In this document: in pieces, positions 9,423 through 18,801 of the stretch
How the letters are laid out: the number at the start of each line of letters is the position of its first letter
Numbering within the stretch: position 1 is the first letter of the stretch
Assembly: GCF_040822065.1 (NCBI RefSeq)
Contig: NZ_CP162005.1
Coordinates: forward strand, 5,642,001 to 5,706,000
DNA from: Pedobacter sp. WC2423
Lineage (GTDB): Bacteria; Bacteroidota; Bacteroidia; Sphingobacteriales; Sphingobacteriaceae
Length of the DNA: 64,000 nt
Direction: 5' to 3'
Notes under the pieces: model-generated
The model's database searches: none
Told to the model about the DNA's origin: nothing
What the model saw: the letters and a program-made list of their open reading frames with translations, nothing else
Translations under genes and position numbers: made by a program

Positions 9423-12400
9423 ATGTTAAAGCTATTTATTGAACGTCCGGTGTTATCAACCGTGGTCTCTATTATTATAGTGACCCTGGGGATACTCGGA
9501 CTTGTTTCCCTCCCGATTTCCCAGTATCCTGATATTGCACCCCCAACTGTACAAGTATCGGCCAATTACAGCGGTGCAAATGCAGATGTGGTACTAAAAA
9601 GTGTAATTGTACCTCTTGAACAGCAAATCAACGGGGTCGAAGATATGGACTATATTACCTCTACTGCCGGTAACGACGGATCAGGAAATATAACCGTAAG
9701 TTTTAAAATTGGCAGTGACCCGAATATGGCAGCTGTTAATGTGCAGAACGCTGTTTCGCGCGCTACCCCACTATTACCTCAGGAAGTAACTAAAGCCGGT
9801 GTTACTGTTCAGAAAAAACAAACCAGTACGTTGTTGATCTTTTCGGTTTATAGTGATAACCCGGCTTATGATCAGACCTTCCTGCAGAATTATGTAGATA
9901 TAAATATTATACCTGAAGTGAAAAGGATTCAGGGGGTTGGTGATGCTTCTGCCTCTGGCCAGATGGATTATTCGATGCGGATCTGGCTTAATCCCCAGGC
10001 TATGGCTTCTTATGGGCTGGTACCAGCAGATGTGACTGCGGCTCTTGCTGATCAGAATATACAGGCCGCTCCAGGACAGTTTGGAGAGCGCGGAGGACAG
10101 GCTTTTCAGTATGTGATCAAATATCCGGGTACACTGGCAGATACCGCACAATTTGGAAATATCGTGATCCGTTCCAATGACCGCAGCCGTTTGTTAAGGC
10201 TTAAGGATATTGCCAGGATACAGCTCGGTGCATTAAGTTATTTTAACAGCACAAGGACTAATGGTCATCCTGCGGTATCTATTAACGTAGCACAGGTAGC
10301 AGGTTCAAATGCGCGTGAAGTGATCCAGCAGACACTTAAAGTAATGAATAAGGCTTCTCAAACTTTTCCCAGGGGCATACATTATGTCGTTTTGCAGAGT
10401 GTCGATGACTTTTTAACGGCCTCTATTGAGAAGGTACTGCATACCTTACTGGAGGCATTTATACTGGTTTTTGTGGTCGTCTTCGTCTTTTTACAGGATT
10501 TTCGTTCTACACTTATTCCGGCTATTTCTGTACCTGTTGCCATTATAGGGACATTTTTCTTCCTTAAATTATTTGGCTTTACCATTAACTTACTGACACT
10601 CTTTGCCCTGATTCTGGCGATTGGTATTGTGGTAGATGATGCAATTGTCGTCGTCGAGGCAGTGCATGCCAAGCTGGACAGTGGTTATACTTCAGCTAAA
10701 GAGGCCAGTATTGATGCTTTGGGTGAAATTTCAAGTGCAATCGTTTCTATTACTTTAGTGATGTCTGCTGTATTTATTCCTGTCAGCTTTATCAGCGGAT
10801 CATCGGGCGTGTTTTATAAGCAGTTCGGACTTACGCTGGCTATTGCGATCATCTTGTCGGCAATTAATGCTTTGACACTTAGCCCTGCGTTATGTGCGCT
10901 GTTTTTAAAGAGTCATCATGAAAAAGGAAAGGCAAAAATGAGTTTCATGGAGAAATTCTATACTGCTTTTAATACTTCTTTCGAAAGGATGAGTAATAAG
11001 TATGCGAATACGATTGCTTTTTTTAGCCATAAAAAATGGATCCCGCTTTCGATATTAGCATTTTTTATGGCCGCCTTGTTTTTCCTGGCCAAAAATACAG
11101 CAACAGGATTTGTACCGAATGAAGATTTGGGGGCAGTCAATTGTAACATTACTTTGCCGCCAAGTGCTTCGCTGGAAAGGACTGATGTGGTGACCCGTAA
11201 AATAGAGAAACTGGCACATACGATTCCGGAAATCAATAATGTACTGGCTATTACAGGCCGCGGACAATTGTCTGGAACGGGAAGTAATTATGCGACGGTT
11301 GTGATGCGGCTTATTCCATGGGATAAGCGAAAAAGAGACGTGCAGGCGATTATCAGTGAACTGATCAAAAAATCGGCTGATATTACAGAAGCTGAAGTAA
11401 AGTTTTTTGCGCCGGCTACTATTCAGGGTTTTGGAACAACCAATGGTTTTGCTTTCCAGTTGCAGGATAGAACTGGCGGAGAGATCCCTGCCTTTTATAA
11501 GGCAAGTAAAGATTTCCTATCGGCCTTGTCTGAACGACCTGAAATACAGTTTGCAACGACCTCTTTTAATCCTAATTTCCCTCAGTACCTGATGAACATG
11601 AATGTGCCAAAGATTAAAGAGGCAGGGCTGAATGTAGTGGATATTACTGCTGCGATGCAAGGTTATTTTGGTGGAATTTATGCTTCAAATTTTAATCAGT
11701 TCGGACAGCAGTTCCGGGTTATGGTACAATCATCACCGGAATACAGGATGACTCCTGAAAGTTTGAATGGTGTTTTTGTACGCACACCTGATGGACAGAT
11801 GGTTCCGGTAACGGAGTTTTTCTCCTTGACGCAAACTTATGGGCCACAGGCGATCACGCGTTTCAATTTGTATAATTCGATCAGTATTAACGGCACGCCC
11901 AATGCTGCCTATAGTTCGGGACAAGCCATTGCTGCAATACAGGAAGTGGCTGCGAAAACCTTACCTGCTGGTTATAGTTATGAATATTCGGGGATTACCA
12001 GGGAAGAGCTTGCCGGAAACAGCCAGACGATTTTCATCTTCCTGCTTTGTTTGATCTTTGTTTATTTACTGCTGAGTGCGCAATATGAAAGTTACCTGTT
12101 GCCATTGTCTATTCTGCTGACTATACCTGTGGGTACTGCCGGAGCTTTTATGTTTGCCCATTTATTCGGAATCAGTAATAATATTTATGTCCAGATTACC
12201 CTGGTCATGCTGATTGGGTTGCTGGCTAAAAATGCGATTCTGATTGTAGAGTTTGCGGTAGAAAGAAGACGCTCGGGCATGGAGATTACAGAGGCTGCGG
12301 TGAAAGGCGCGCAGGCAAGGCTCAGACCGATTTTAATGACTTCATTCGCCTTTATATTGGGATTGGTACCCCTGATGCTGGCTACAGGTGCGGGTGCCAA

Positions 12401-12578
12401 TGGTAACCGTTCGATCGGAGTTGGAGCTGTTGGCGGGATGCTTATCGGAACAGTTTTCGGTTTATTTATTACACCTACTTTATTTATTGTGTTTCAGACG
12501 CTTCAGGAGAAGTTGAAGAAGAAACCCGATCACAAATCATCAATGGCGCTATCTGACAAAAAAGAAATAAATAAATGA
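9423..12578 (+). CDS. RND multidrug efflux pump, HAE1 family (AcrB-like)
   Basis: Inner-membrane proton-driven pump of 1051 residues, the usual family length. It starts MLKLFIERPVLSTVVSI, keeps the VSLPISQYPDIAPPTVQVSANYSGA signature, and has the TM4 proton-relay pair in GIVVDDAIVVVE (about residues 402-413). Two homologous halves of six membrane helices and large periplasmic loops are seen, and the second half ends with the ARLRPILMTS and GGMLIGTVFGLFITP motifs. Substrates cannot be told from sequence. It overlaps the next gene by four bases (ATGA), indicating translational coupling. Confidence 0.95.
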   Translation: MLKLFIERPVLSTVVSIIIVTLGILGLVSLPISQYPDIAPPTVQVSANYSGANADVVLKSVIVPLEQQINGVEDMDYITSTAGNDGSGNITVSFKIGSDPNMAAVNVQNAVSRATPLLPQEVTKAGVTVQKKQTSTLLIFSVYSDNPAYDQTFLQNYVDINIIPEVKRIQGVGDASASGQMDYSMRIWLNPQAMASYGLVPADVTAALADQNIQAAPGQFGERGGQAFQYVIKYPGTLADTAQFGNIVIRSNDRSRLLRLKDIARIQLGALSYFNSTRTNGHPAVSINVAQVAGSNAREVIQQTLKVMNKASQTFPRGIHYVVLQSVDDFLTASIEKVLHTLLEAFILVFVVVFVFLQDFRSTLIPAISVPVAIIGTFFFLKLFGFTINLLTLFALILAIGIVVDDAIVVVEAVHAKLDSGYTSAKEASIDALGEISSAIVSITLVMSAVFIPVSFISGSSGVFYKQFGLTLAIAIILSAINALTLSPALCALFLKSHHEKGKAKMSFMEKFYTAFNTSFERMSNKYANTIAFFSHKKWIPLSILAFFMAALFFLAKNTATGFVPNEDLGAVNCNITLPPSASLERTDVVTRKIEKLAHTIPEINNVLAITGRGQLSGTGSNYATVVMRLIPWDKRKRDVQAIISELIKKSADITEAEVKFFAPATIQGFGTTNGFAFQLQDRTGGEIPAFYKASKDFLSALSERPEIQFATTSFNPNFPQYLMNMNVPKIKEAGLNVVDITAAMQGYFGGIYASNFNQFGQQFRVMVQSSPEYRMTPESLNGVFVRTPDGQMVPVTEFFSLTQTYGPQAITRFNLYNSISINGTPNAAYSSGQAIAAIQEVAAKTLPAGYSYEYSGITREELAGNSQTIFIFLLCLIFVYLLLSAQYESYLLPLSILLTIPVGTAGAFMFAHLFGISNNIYVQITLVMLIGLLAKNAILIVEFAVERRRSGMEITEAAVKGAQARLRPILMTSFAFILGLVPLMLATGAGANGNRSIGVGAVGGMLIGTVFGLFITPTLFIVFQTLQEKLKKKPDHKSSMALSDKKEINK

Positions 12579-13957
12579 AACGATACTTGAAAATTTATCT
12601 GCCCGTTTCCGGGTTGATTATGGTGTTATTCGCTTCCTGTAAAGTCACTAAGCCTTATCAAAAACCGGCTGTGGATCTGGAAGGTTTATACAGAGCACAT
12701 GTAGCTGCGGATACCATCACCATTGCCAATTTGCATTGGAAGGAGATGTTTACGGATACTTTATTGCAAAAACTCATTGGGGAAGGCATTCAGCGGAATC
12801 TGAACTTGCAGGCTGCTTATTCCCGTATCCGGCAGTCTAAAGCATACTTTGAACAAAGCAAACTGGCTTTTTTACCTTCTTTGAATAGTGATGCCAGTGC
12901 AACAGCAACAGGCTCCTCTAATCAGAGTCGGGTGAAAAGTGTTATTCCTTACCAGTACCAGGCAGAATTGACTACAAGCTGGGAGGCTGATTTATGGGGT
13001 AAACTGAGCAGCGCCAGGCGGGCTGATTTAGCTTCCTTATTACAGGCTGAAGCAAATGGGAGAGCGGTTCAGACCGAGCTGGTTGCCAGTATTGCAACAA
13101 GCTATTACCGGTTACTGGCTTTGGATGATCAATTGTTGATTACACAGCAAAGTTTGAAAAACTGGCAGACTACTGTTGATATCATGAAAAAGCTGAAAAT
13201 CGCAGATGTGGTAACCGGGGCAGCGGTTGTACAAAGTGAATCCAGTAAATATGCTGTCGCAGTTACTATTCCCGATCTGATGCAATCGATCCGGGAAACT
13301 GAAAATGGGCTGAACTTATTACTGGGCAATGTTCCGGGGCCTGTTTTGCGTAGTAAGTTTGATCAGATTCATCCGGTTGCTTTATTGCAAACTGGTGTTC
13401 CTGTGCAATTATTAGCTAACAGACCTGATGTACAGGCAGCGGAATATGGTTTTAAGAATGCTTTTGAACTGAGCAATGTGGCGCGTACTTATTTTTATCC
13501 TTCGCTGACCATTTCGGCGGCCGCAGGGTATACAAGTTTTAGCAGTTTCTTTGGCCCGGGATCATGGATCAGCAGTTTAACTGGTGGGTTAATGCAGCCT
13601 GTATTTAATAAAGGAGCGAACAAAACGAGGTTAAAAGTAGCTTTGGAACAGCAGCAGCAAGCAGTATTAAGTTTCCAGACGGCTATATTGACTGCCGGAC
13701 AGGAGGTTTCGAATGCGATGTATTCTTATCAGAAAGCTTCGGAAAAGAAAATTACCAGGGCGAGCCAGTTAGAGAATCTGGAAAAATCTGTTCAGTATAC
13801 ACAGGCTTTGGTCAGGTACGGTTCTGCAAACTATACGGAGGTACTCACTGCGCAGCAGAGTTTTCTGGCGGCACAGCTGAGCCAGGTCAATGATCAGTTA
13901 CAACAATTACAAGCTACTGTATCTTTATACAGAGCATTAGGCGGAGGGTGGAAGTAA
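12575..13957 (+). CDS. Outer-membrane efflux lipoprotein, TolC/OprM (NodT) family
   Basis: 460 residues with a lipobox (LFASCK, Cys22) and the two OEP repeats of the family: long Gln/Ala-rich helices (residues about 60-130 and 330-420), VPVQLLANRPDVQAAEY and YFYPSLTISAAAGY, and a C-terminal LYRALGGGWK. It forms the exit duct for the adaptor/pump pair upstream; its start codon overlaps the pump stop. The last codons form the left arm of a terminator hairpin. No divergent regulator is attached to this operon. Confidence 0.93.
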   Translation: MKRYLKIYLPVSGLIMVLFASCKVTKPYQKPAVDLEGLYRAHVAADTITIANLHWKEMFTDTLLQKLIGEGIQRNLNLQAAYSRIRQSKAYFEQSKLAFLPSLNSDASATATGSSNQSRVKSVIPYQYQAELTTSWEADLWGKLSSARRADLASLLQAEANGRAVQTELVASIATSYYRLLALDDQLLITQQSLKNWQTTVDIMKKLKIADVVTGAAVVQSESSKYAVAVTIPDLMQSIRETENGLNLLLGNVPGPVLRSKFDQIHPVALLQTGVPVQLLANRPDVQAAEYGFKNAFELSNVARTYFYPSLTISAAAGYTSFSSFFGPGSWISSLTGGLMQPVFNKGANKTRLKVALEQQQQAVLSFQTAILTAGQEVSNAMYSYQKASEKKITRASQLENLEKSVQYTQALVRYGSANYTEVLTAQQSFLAAQLSQVNDQLQQLQATVSLYRALGGGWK

Positions 13958-13976
13958 GCTAATACTTCCACCTTTT
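13947..13976 (+). terminator. Terminator hairpin embedded in two convergent stop regions
   Basis: GGTGGAAGTA (13947-13956) and TACTTCCACC (13963-13972) form a perfect 10-bp stem with a 6-base loop, followed on the + strand by TTTT. The stem contains the final codons of both the efflux gene (+) and the acyltransferase gene (-), so both proteins end in a Trp-Lys pair encoded by the same palindrome. Confidence 0.75.
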
Positions 13977-14843
13977 GTGCGACCATAACCAGTAGGATGG
14001 AGCTGTTCTGATGGTCTGTTGAAGCTGGCTGGCAAAACATCTGGTAATTTCCTGGTTACTGGTTTCTTTTGGAGATTCAGTAATCAGGGAAAAACTTATT
14101 TCCCAGCAGTGATCTGGCTTTCTTTTCATTTCCAGGTAAACAACTACAGCATTAGTAGCAATTGCCAGCTTTTCTGCACCGTTAAACATATTCGTTGATT
14201 GATGCAGGAAATCAAATTTCTCCTGTTCACAGCTACCGGGAAACTGATCTGCAATGAAAATGGACAGTTGTGGTTTATCCTTTTGTTTCAAAATATGTCT
14301 GAGTGCCTGGTTTGCTGGAATAAGCAGCATCCCGAAACGTCCTCTTACATGATGAACGAGCTTGTTCATCAGTGGATTAGAAAGTGGTTTGTAAATCGCA
14401 TTTACTGTAAAAGGGAGTTGGACGGGAAGTATATTCAGATATTCCCAGTTGCCATAGTGCCCCAGAACAGCAATAATGTTCCTGTTTTGCTGATGATATG
14501 TGAATAATAATTCTGCGTTCACTAATTGCACTTTTTTATCGAGTGTATATCTGCTGACTGAGAAAAGTTTAATGGTTTCAATGGCCATGCACACCAGGTG
14601 TTTATAAAATTCCTTTGCAATTTGCCGGATCTCCTGATAAGATTTAGCAGGCAGGGATCTGGAAAGGTTTTGCAGTACCACGCTGTAGCGGTACCTGAAT
14701 ACCCTGTAAGAAATAAAGTAAAGAAATTTTCCAATTGTTGGTGCTGCAATGGAATACGGGAGCAGGCTGATCAGGTAAACCGGAAAAAAAACAAAAGGAT
14801 ACAGCTGGTTGAAAAGTTTATTCCTCACAAGATTCATGGACAA
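13959..14843 (-). CDS. Lysophospholipid / lipid A acyltransferase (LpxL/HtrB family)
   Basis: 294 residues with a hydrophobic N-terminus (about residues 15-35) that anchors it to the inner membrane. The catalytic HX4E motif reads GHYGNWE (His129, Glu134), followed by the family's YKPLSNPLMNKLV segment and the ADQ-P block. Such enzymes add a secondary acyl chain to lipid A or, in Bacteroidota, to other amine or phospholipid acceptors. It lies convergent to the efflux operon and its first 26 bases overlap a possible 39-residue membrane ORF. Substrate not assignable. Confidence 0.88.
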   Translation of the reverse strand: MSMNLVRNKLFNQLYPFVFFPVYLISLLPYSIAAPTIGKFLYFISYRVFRYRYSVVLQNLSRSLPAKSYQEIRQIAKEFYKHLVCMAIETIKLFSVSRYTLDKKVQLVNAELLFTYHQQNRNIIAVLGHYGNWEYLNILPVQLPFTVNAIYKPLSNPLMNKLVHHVRGRFGMLLIPANQALRHILKQKDKPQLSIFIADQFPGSCEQEKFDFLHQSTNMFNGAEKLAIATNAVVVYLEMKRKPDHCWEISFSLITESPKETSNQEITRCFASQLQQTIRTAPSYWLWSHKRWKY

Positions 14844-14937
14844 TTTTTAATAGATAAATAACTACGATAATCGCCAGAACAAGGGCAATCGATAGAAAGC
14901 CGCTGAACATAATGCATGGATGAATATGACCTGTCAT
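14818..14937 (-). CDS. Possible 39-aa single-span membrane protein overlapping the acyltransferase start
   Basis: ATG at 14937 opens a 39-codon frame containing one strongly hydrophobic stretch (FLSIALVLAIIVVIYLL) flanked by a short polar head with two His and an acidic ESCEE tail. It ends inside the acyltransferase gene (26-base overlap), an arrangement compatible with translational coupling. No homologue was recognised and no ribosome site stands out, so it may be chance. Confidence 0.4.
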   Translation of the reverse strand: MTGHIHPCIMFSGFLSIALVLAIIVVIYLLKIVHESCEE

Positions 14938-15022
14938 AAGATTACTAAATTAGGTTGTAAATTTTCTTGTAATTTAATCTTGTGACAACCTGGTTTGATT
15001 TTACCCTGATCCCATATTGAAA

Positions 15023-15724
15023 TTAAATAGTACTATTTTTATAATTCTTAAAATTGTCGTAAGCTAGTTGTAAGGTCTTCCAGAATATTTTATGCTGTGG
15101 GAAGACTGCCGTTTTTTTGTTCATGTTTTCCTTTGTCATTTTAAAAGGAAAGATATGAACAGGAATTTTTACTTGTCCGTTGTTACTGGCTTCCACAGCC
15201 ATTACGTAAATTTCTTTGATTTTATCATCGGTTAAAGGGATGCAGCCTACGGTAAGCTGGTTACCATGAATATAAATATCAGAACCAGGATCCTGCCGGC
15301 CGCTCCTTAACAGATCAACTGCATTCGGATAATTAATCCTTAAGGATAAATAGAACCGGCTCTCCGGATTAAACCGGTCAATAAAATAGATTCCTTCCGG
15401 AGTCTGCAAATCATCTTTTTTAGTTTTTGGCCCTAAAGTGCCTGAATGTGCGCTAAAATCATAAGTCTTGAACAAGCTGTATTTAGCCTGATTGCTGTTT
15501 CTCAACCAGACTTCTAATTTGCCTTCGCTTTTGTAAGCTTCGATATGTATTTCAAATTTATCCTTAAAACCTTTTTGTTGCAGTTCCTGCTTTAAACCTG
15601 CCCATTTCTGTGTATATGCAGTTTTTACCCGCTCAAAAGTGAGTTGCTTTTGTTTGAAGTTATTTTGAGCGGATAAAGAGCGGGTCATCGCGAATAGTAA
15701 AATAAAGGTGAAAATAATTCTCAT
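15023..15724 (-). CDS. Murein L,D-transpeptidase family protein (YkuD fold, YafK-like)
   Basis: 233 residues with a signal peptide ending near SAQ (residue 20). The YkuD catalytic motif reads HGNQLTVGC (His153, Cys161), preceded by TPEGIYFIDRFNP, the conserved 'TP.G.Y' region of YafK/ErfK enzymes. These act in the periplasm, exchanging or forming peptide cross-links, or attaching proteins to peptidoglycan, with a Cys nucleophile. It is monocistronic and divergent from the esterase gene at 15813. Confidence 0.85.
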   Translation of the reverse strand: MRIIFTFILLFAMTRSLSAQNNFKQKQLTFERVKTAYTQKWAGLKQELQQKGFKDKFEIHIEAYKSEGKLEVWLRNSNQAKYSLFKTYDFSAHSGTLGPKTKKDDLQTPEGIYFIDRFNPESRFYLSLRINYPNAVDLLRSGRQDPGSDIYIHGNQLTVGCIPLTDDKIKEIYVMAVEASNNGQVKIPVHIFPFKMTKENMNKKTAVFPQHKIFWKTLQLAYDNFKNYKNSTI

Positions 15725-15812
15725 AGCAGGTTTTGTAATTTCTCCCGTTTCATCAACATATGTAAATGTTTTGCAGATAAATTAGGCAGTACTTTGCTGC
15801 AAATTAAGAAAT

Positions 15813-16628
15813 ATGAAACAATTATCAGGGCTTTTAATCGCACTGCTGTTTGCAGGTTCTGCGTTTGCAGCAAAAGTAGATACAGTATCCGTTTATAGTA
15901 CGGCGATGAAAAAGGATGTTCGCTGTGTTTTTATCACACCGGATCAAACAAAAAATATCAAAAAATTCCCGGTCGTTTATGTACTGCATGGTTACAGTGG
16001 AAATGCAATCAGGACTATCAAACAGGATATCCCGGATCTGGCAGTACAGGCAGATACTTATCAAATGATTTTTGTACTTGCAGATGGCGGGTTTGATAGC
16101 TGGTACTTTGATAGTCCGGTTAATACGCAATTACGGTATGAAACTTTCCTGAGTAAAGAGCTTGTAGGATATACCGATAAAAATTATCCTTCGCTGGCCA
16201 GAAGAGAAAAAAGAGCTATTTATGGCTGGAGCATGGGTGGTCATGGTGCACTTTTTATCGCGATACGTCATAAGGACTTGTTTGGGGCAGCCGGCAGTAT
16301 TTGCGGGGCAGTAGATTTCACGCCCTTTACAAGTGGGTATGGGATTGAAAAAAGCCTTGGGATTTATACCAGTCATCAGAAAGCCTGGGAAGAGCATACG
16401 GTGAACTATAATGTGTCTTCTTTAAAAAATAATGAATTGAAGCTGGTGATTGATTGCGGTGTGGATGATCCTTTGCTGGAAGTAAACAGGGCTTTACATC
16501 AAAAACTGATCAAACTTAAAATAGCACACGATTACATAGAGCGTCCGGGTGCACATAATAAGGCTTACTGGTCTAAGGCTTCCGCTTTTCAATTGCTATT
16601 TCTACATCATTATTTCATCCAGTCTTAA
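15813..16628 (+). CDS. Secreted esterase-family alpha/beta hydrolase (esterase D-like)
   Basis: 271 residues with a signal peptide (cleavage after AFAA). It has the oxyanion region VVYVLHGYSGN (55-64), nucleophile elbow GWSMGG (Ser140), an acidic DCGVDD segment and a late His in RPGAHNKAYW, which together make a complete triad. The fold is that of the putative esterase family that includes S-formylglutathione hydrolase and feruloyl/acetyl esterases. It is 15 bp upstream of a secreted Rid-family gene, probably co-transcribed. Natural substrate unknown. Confidence 0.85.
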   Translation: MKQLSGLLIALLFAGSAFAAKVDTVSVYSTAMKKDVRCVFITPDQTKNIKKFPVVYVLHGYSGNAIRTIKQDIPDLAVQADTYQMIFVLADGGFDSWYFDSPVNTQLRYETFLSKELVGYTDKNYPSLARREKRAIYGWSMGGHGALFIAIRHKDLFGAAGSICGAVDFTPFTSGYGIEKSLGIYTSHQKAWEEHTVNYNVSSLKNNELKLVIDCGVDDPLLEVNRALHQKLIKLKIAHDYIERPGAHNKAYWSKASAFQLLFLHHYFIQS

Positions 16629-16643
16629 GCTATTTATTCAATT

Positions 16644-17114
16644 ATGAAAATCATTCAATCGTTATTAATTATGACAACAGCAGGTTTATTAACTCAACAA
16701 GTTATTGCACAGGAAATTACTAATCCCAAAGGGTTATATGACCCTCGTCCGCATGGTTATTCTCATGTAGCTACTGTACCGGCTAACAGTATACTCGTCT
16801 TTGTTGCCGGACAGGCAGGAACAGATCATCAAGGAGAATTGAGTACGGATTTCAGAACACAGGTAAAGTATGCTTTTGAAAATCTGGCCATTGCATTAAA
16901 AAGTAAAGGGCTCCAAATGAAACACATTGCTAAATTGACGACACTGGTTGTCGGTTATGATGCAGATAAACACAAAATACTGATTGAAGAGGGGAAAAAA
17001 GTATGGCCTGATGAGCAGTTCCCGGTTAATACGCTGATTCCGGTTTCAGGACTTGCTTTGGATGGGATGTTAATTGAAATTGATGCCACTGCGGTGATGG
17101 GCGAAGTTAAGTAA
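16644..17114 (+). CDS. Exported Rid family (YjgF/UK114) protein
   Basis: 156 residues. The first 22 look like a signal peptide (ending VIAQ), unusual for a Rid protein, followed by the trimeric fold: NPKGLYDPRPHGYSHV, SILVFVAGQAG, FRTQVKYAFENLAIAL, LTTLVVGY and the C-terminal MLIEIDATAVM. The Arg that in RidA binds the substrate carboxylate (Arg105 of E. coli RidA) is replaced here by a NTLIPVSGL context, so classical imine deaminase activity is doubtful. It follows the esterase gene by 15 bp. Confidence 0.82.
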   Translation: MKIIQSLLIMTTAGLLTQQVIAQEITNPKGLYDPRPHGYSHVATVPANSILVFVAGQAGTDHQGELSTDFRTQVKYAFENLAIALKSKGLQMKHIAKLTTLVVGYDADKHKILIEEGKKVWPDEQFPVNTLIPVSGLALDGMLIEIDATAVMGEVK

Positions 17115-17238
17115 ACTGGAAATAGTTGATAAAGACATTCAACAGGTGTTGTTTTGACGTCAAATAAGCAGATAATGGCTGCGTAACCCGCTTATATCCG
17201 GAATGAAAATACCACCTTTGTATTTTGTAGATACCAGG

Positions 17239-17808
17239 ATGGATTCATTCATTAAAGCATTAAATAGTTACGCGCCGTTATCTGCGGCGTGTATAGCAGA
17301 GTTTGTCAGAATAGTTCGGCGTAAAACTATTCCAAAATACGAATTTCTGCTCAGAGAAGGCAGTATTCCAAAAACAGTTGCTTTTATTAAAAAAGGTCTT
17401 TTCTCTTATTATTATACTACAGAGGAAGGTAATATTGTCATTAAGAAGTTTTTTGCTGAAAACTCATTTGTTGCTTCCACCTCGGCTATGCTTCAAAAGG
17501 AACCCGGCATATTTAATATTTACGCGCTTGAAGATGCAGAAGTACTGGAGTATGATTTCTCTTCTTTCCAGCAGCTGATTGCAAAGTTTCCTGAGCTGGC
17601 TATTTTCTATAGTAAATATATGGAAAAGCATTGGGTTGTAGCTAAAGAGGTTTTGGAAATTACAGCAAAATATCAAAATGCAAAGGAGCGTTATCTAAGT
17701 TTTACGGTCATGTATCCTGGTTTGAGTGAACGGCTTAAGCAACATCATATCGCTTCTTACCTTGGAATCACGCCAACGCAGTTAAGCCGCATCAGAAAAG
17801 AATTATAG
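17239..17808 (+). CDS. Crp/Fnr family transcriptional regulator
   Basis: The start is taken at ATG 17239 (AGG five bases upstream), giving 189 residues beginning MDSFIKALNSYAPL. A cyclic-nucleotide-binding fold (YEFLLREGSIPKTVAFIKKGLFSYYY...KFFAENSFVAS) is followed by a helical linker and a short winged helix ending HIASYLGITPTQLSRIRKEL, the typical recognition helix of the small Bacteroidota Crp family. The cAMP-contacting RxS motif is not evident, so the effector is unknown. It lies between the Rid and pirin genes, both in the same direction; regulation of either is possible but unproven. Confidence 0.85.
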   Translation: MDSFIKALNSYAPLSAACIAEFVRIVRRKTIPKYEFLLREGSIPKTVAFIKKGLFSYYYTTEEGNIVIKKFFAENSFVASTSAMLQKEPGIFNIYALEDAEVLEYDFSSFQQLIAKFPELAIFYSKYMEKHWVVAKEVLEITAKYQNAKERYLSFTVMYPGLSERLKQHHIASYLGITPTQLSRIRKEL

Positions 17809-17869
17809 TTTAAGATTTGCAAGGAAGCAATTAATCCTATCTTAGATCTATTAAAAAACAAGAATTAAG

Positions 17870-18760
17870 ATGTCAAATATTAAACTGATTATAGAAGAAA
17901 GAGCAAGCAATATTGGCAATTTTATGGTAGGCAGGCTTTTACCTTTCCGCGAGAAAAGAATGGTAGGGCCATTTTCTTTTATTGATCACATGGGCCCGGT
18001 TTGTTTAAGTGACCATGAAAATCTGGATGTACCTCCTCATCCGCATATTGGCCTTTCGACATTAACTTATCTTTTTGAAGGCAGCATCATGCATAAAGAT
18101 AGTTTAGGTAACGAAGTAGAAATTAAACCTGGTCAGGTAAACTGGATGACCGCAGGCAGCGGGATCGTACATTCGGAACGCACACCCGGGTATTTACGCC
18201 ACTCGGATAAAATGTTGCACGGACTTCAGATTTGGGTAGCTCTTCCAAAAGATAAGGAAGAAATGGCTCCTGAATTTTATCATATAGAGGAGAATGAAAT
18301 GCCGGTGTGGGAGTTTGGCGATGTCTCTTTTAAACTAATCGCGGGAGAGGCCTTCGGTCAGAAATCTCCAGTACCTGTTTTCAGCCCGCTTTATTTTCTG
18401 GAATTGAAAACAACAACCCGGCAGACTGTTAAAATTGGTGAATTTCTGTATGGCGAAAGTGCTTTATATATCCTGGAAGGGGCTATTGAAAGTGAAGGAA
18501 ATGTTTATGGGCCAAAACAGATACTGATAGCTAAAGAAAGCCAGCTTTGTGAATTTGAAATGCACGAAAATACAACGGTATATATCTTTGGCGGAGAACC
18601 ATTTCCTGAAGAAAGATTTATTTACTGGAATTTTGTGGCTTCCAGCAGAGAAAGGATTGAACAGGCAAAAACCAGGTGGCTGGAGCAGTCATTTCCTCCG
18701 GTTCCGGGCGAAACAGAATTTGTTCCACTTCCGGAACAGGGCAGACAAATCAGGCCTTAA
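17870..18760 (+). CDS. Pirin family protein
   Basis: 296 residues, a bicupin. The first cupin keeps the iron ligands in PPHPHIGLSTLTYLFEG and HKDSLGNE, and the signature FIDHMGPV lies at the N-terminus. The pirin C-terminal cupin follows (GEFLYGESALYILEGAIE). Pirins are iron-binding proteins, some with quercetin 2,3-dioxygenase activity, and often respond to redox stress. It starts 61 bp after the Crp-like regulator and is followed by a GNAT and a DinB-like gene, probably one transcription unit ending at the terminator near 19.6 kb. Confidence 0.9.
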   Translation: MSNIKLIIEERASNIGNFMVGRLLPFREKRMVGPFSFIDHMGPVCLSDHENLDVPPHPHIGLSTLTYLFEGSIMHKDSLGNEVEIKPGQVNWMTAGSGIVHSERTPGYLRHSDKMLHGLQIWVALPKDKEEMAPEFYHIEENEMPVWEFGDVSFKLIAGEAFGQKSPVPVFSPLYFLELKTTTRQTVKIGEFLYGESALYILEGAIESEGNVYGPKQILIAKESQLCEFEMHENTTVYIFGGEPFPEERFIYWNFVASSRERIEQAKTRWLEQSFPPVPGETEFVPLPEQGRQIRP

Positions 18761-18801
18761 GTTTGTCAATTAACTCATAACTTCTGATAAAAACGAATAA
18801 G

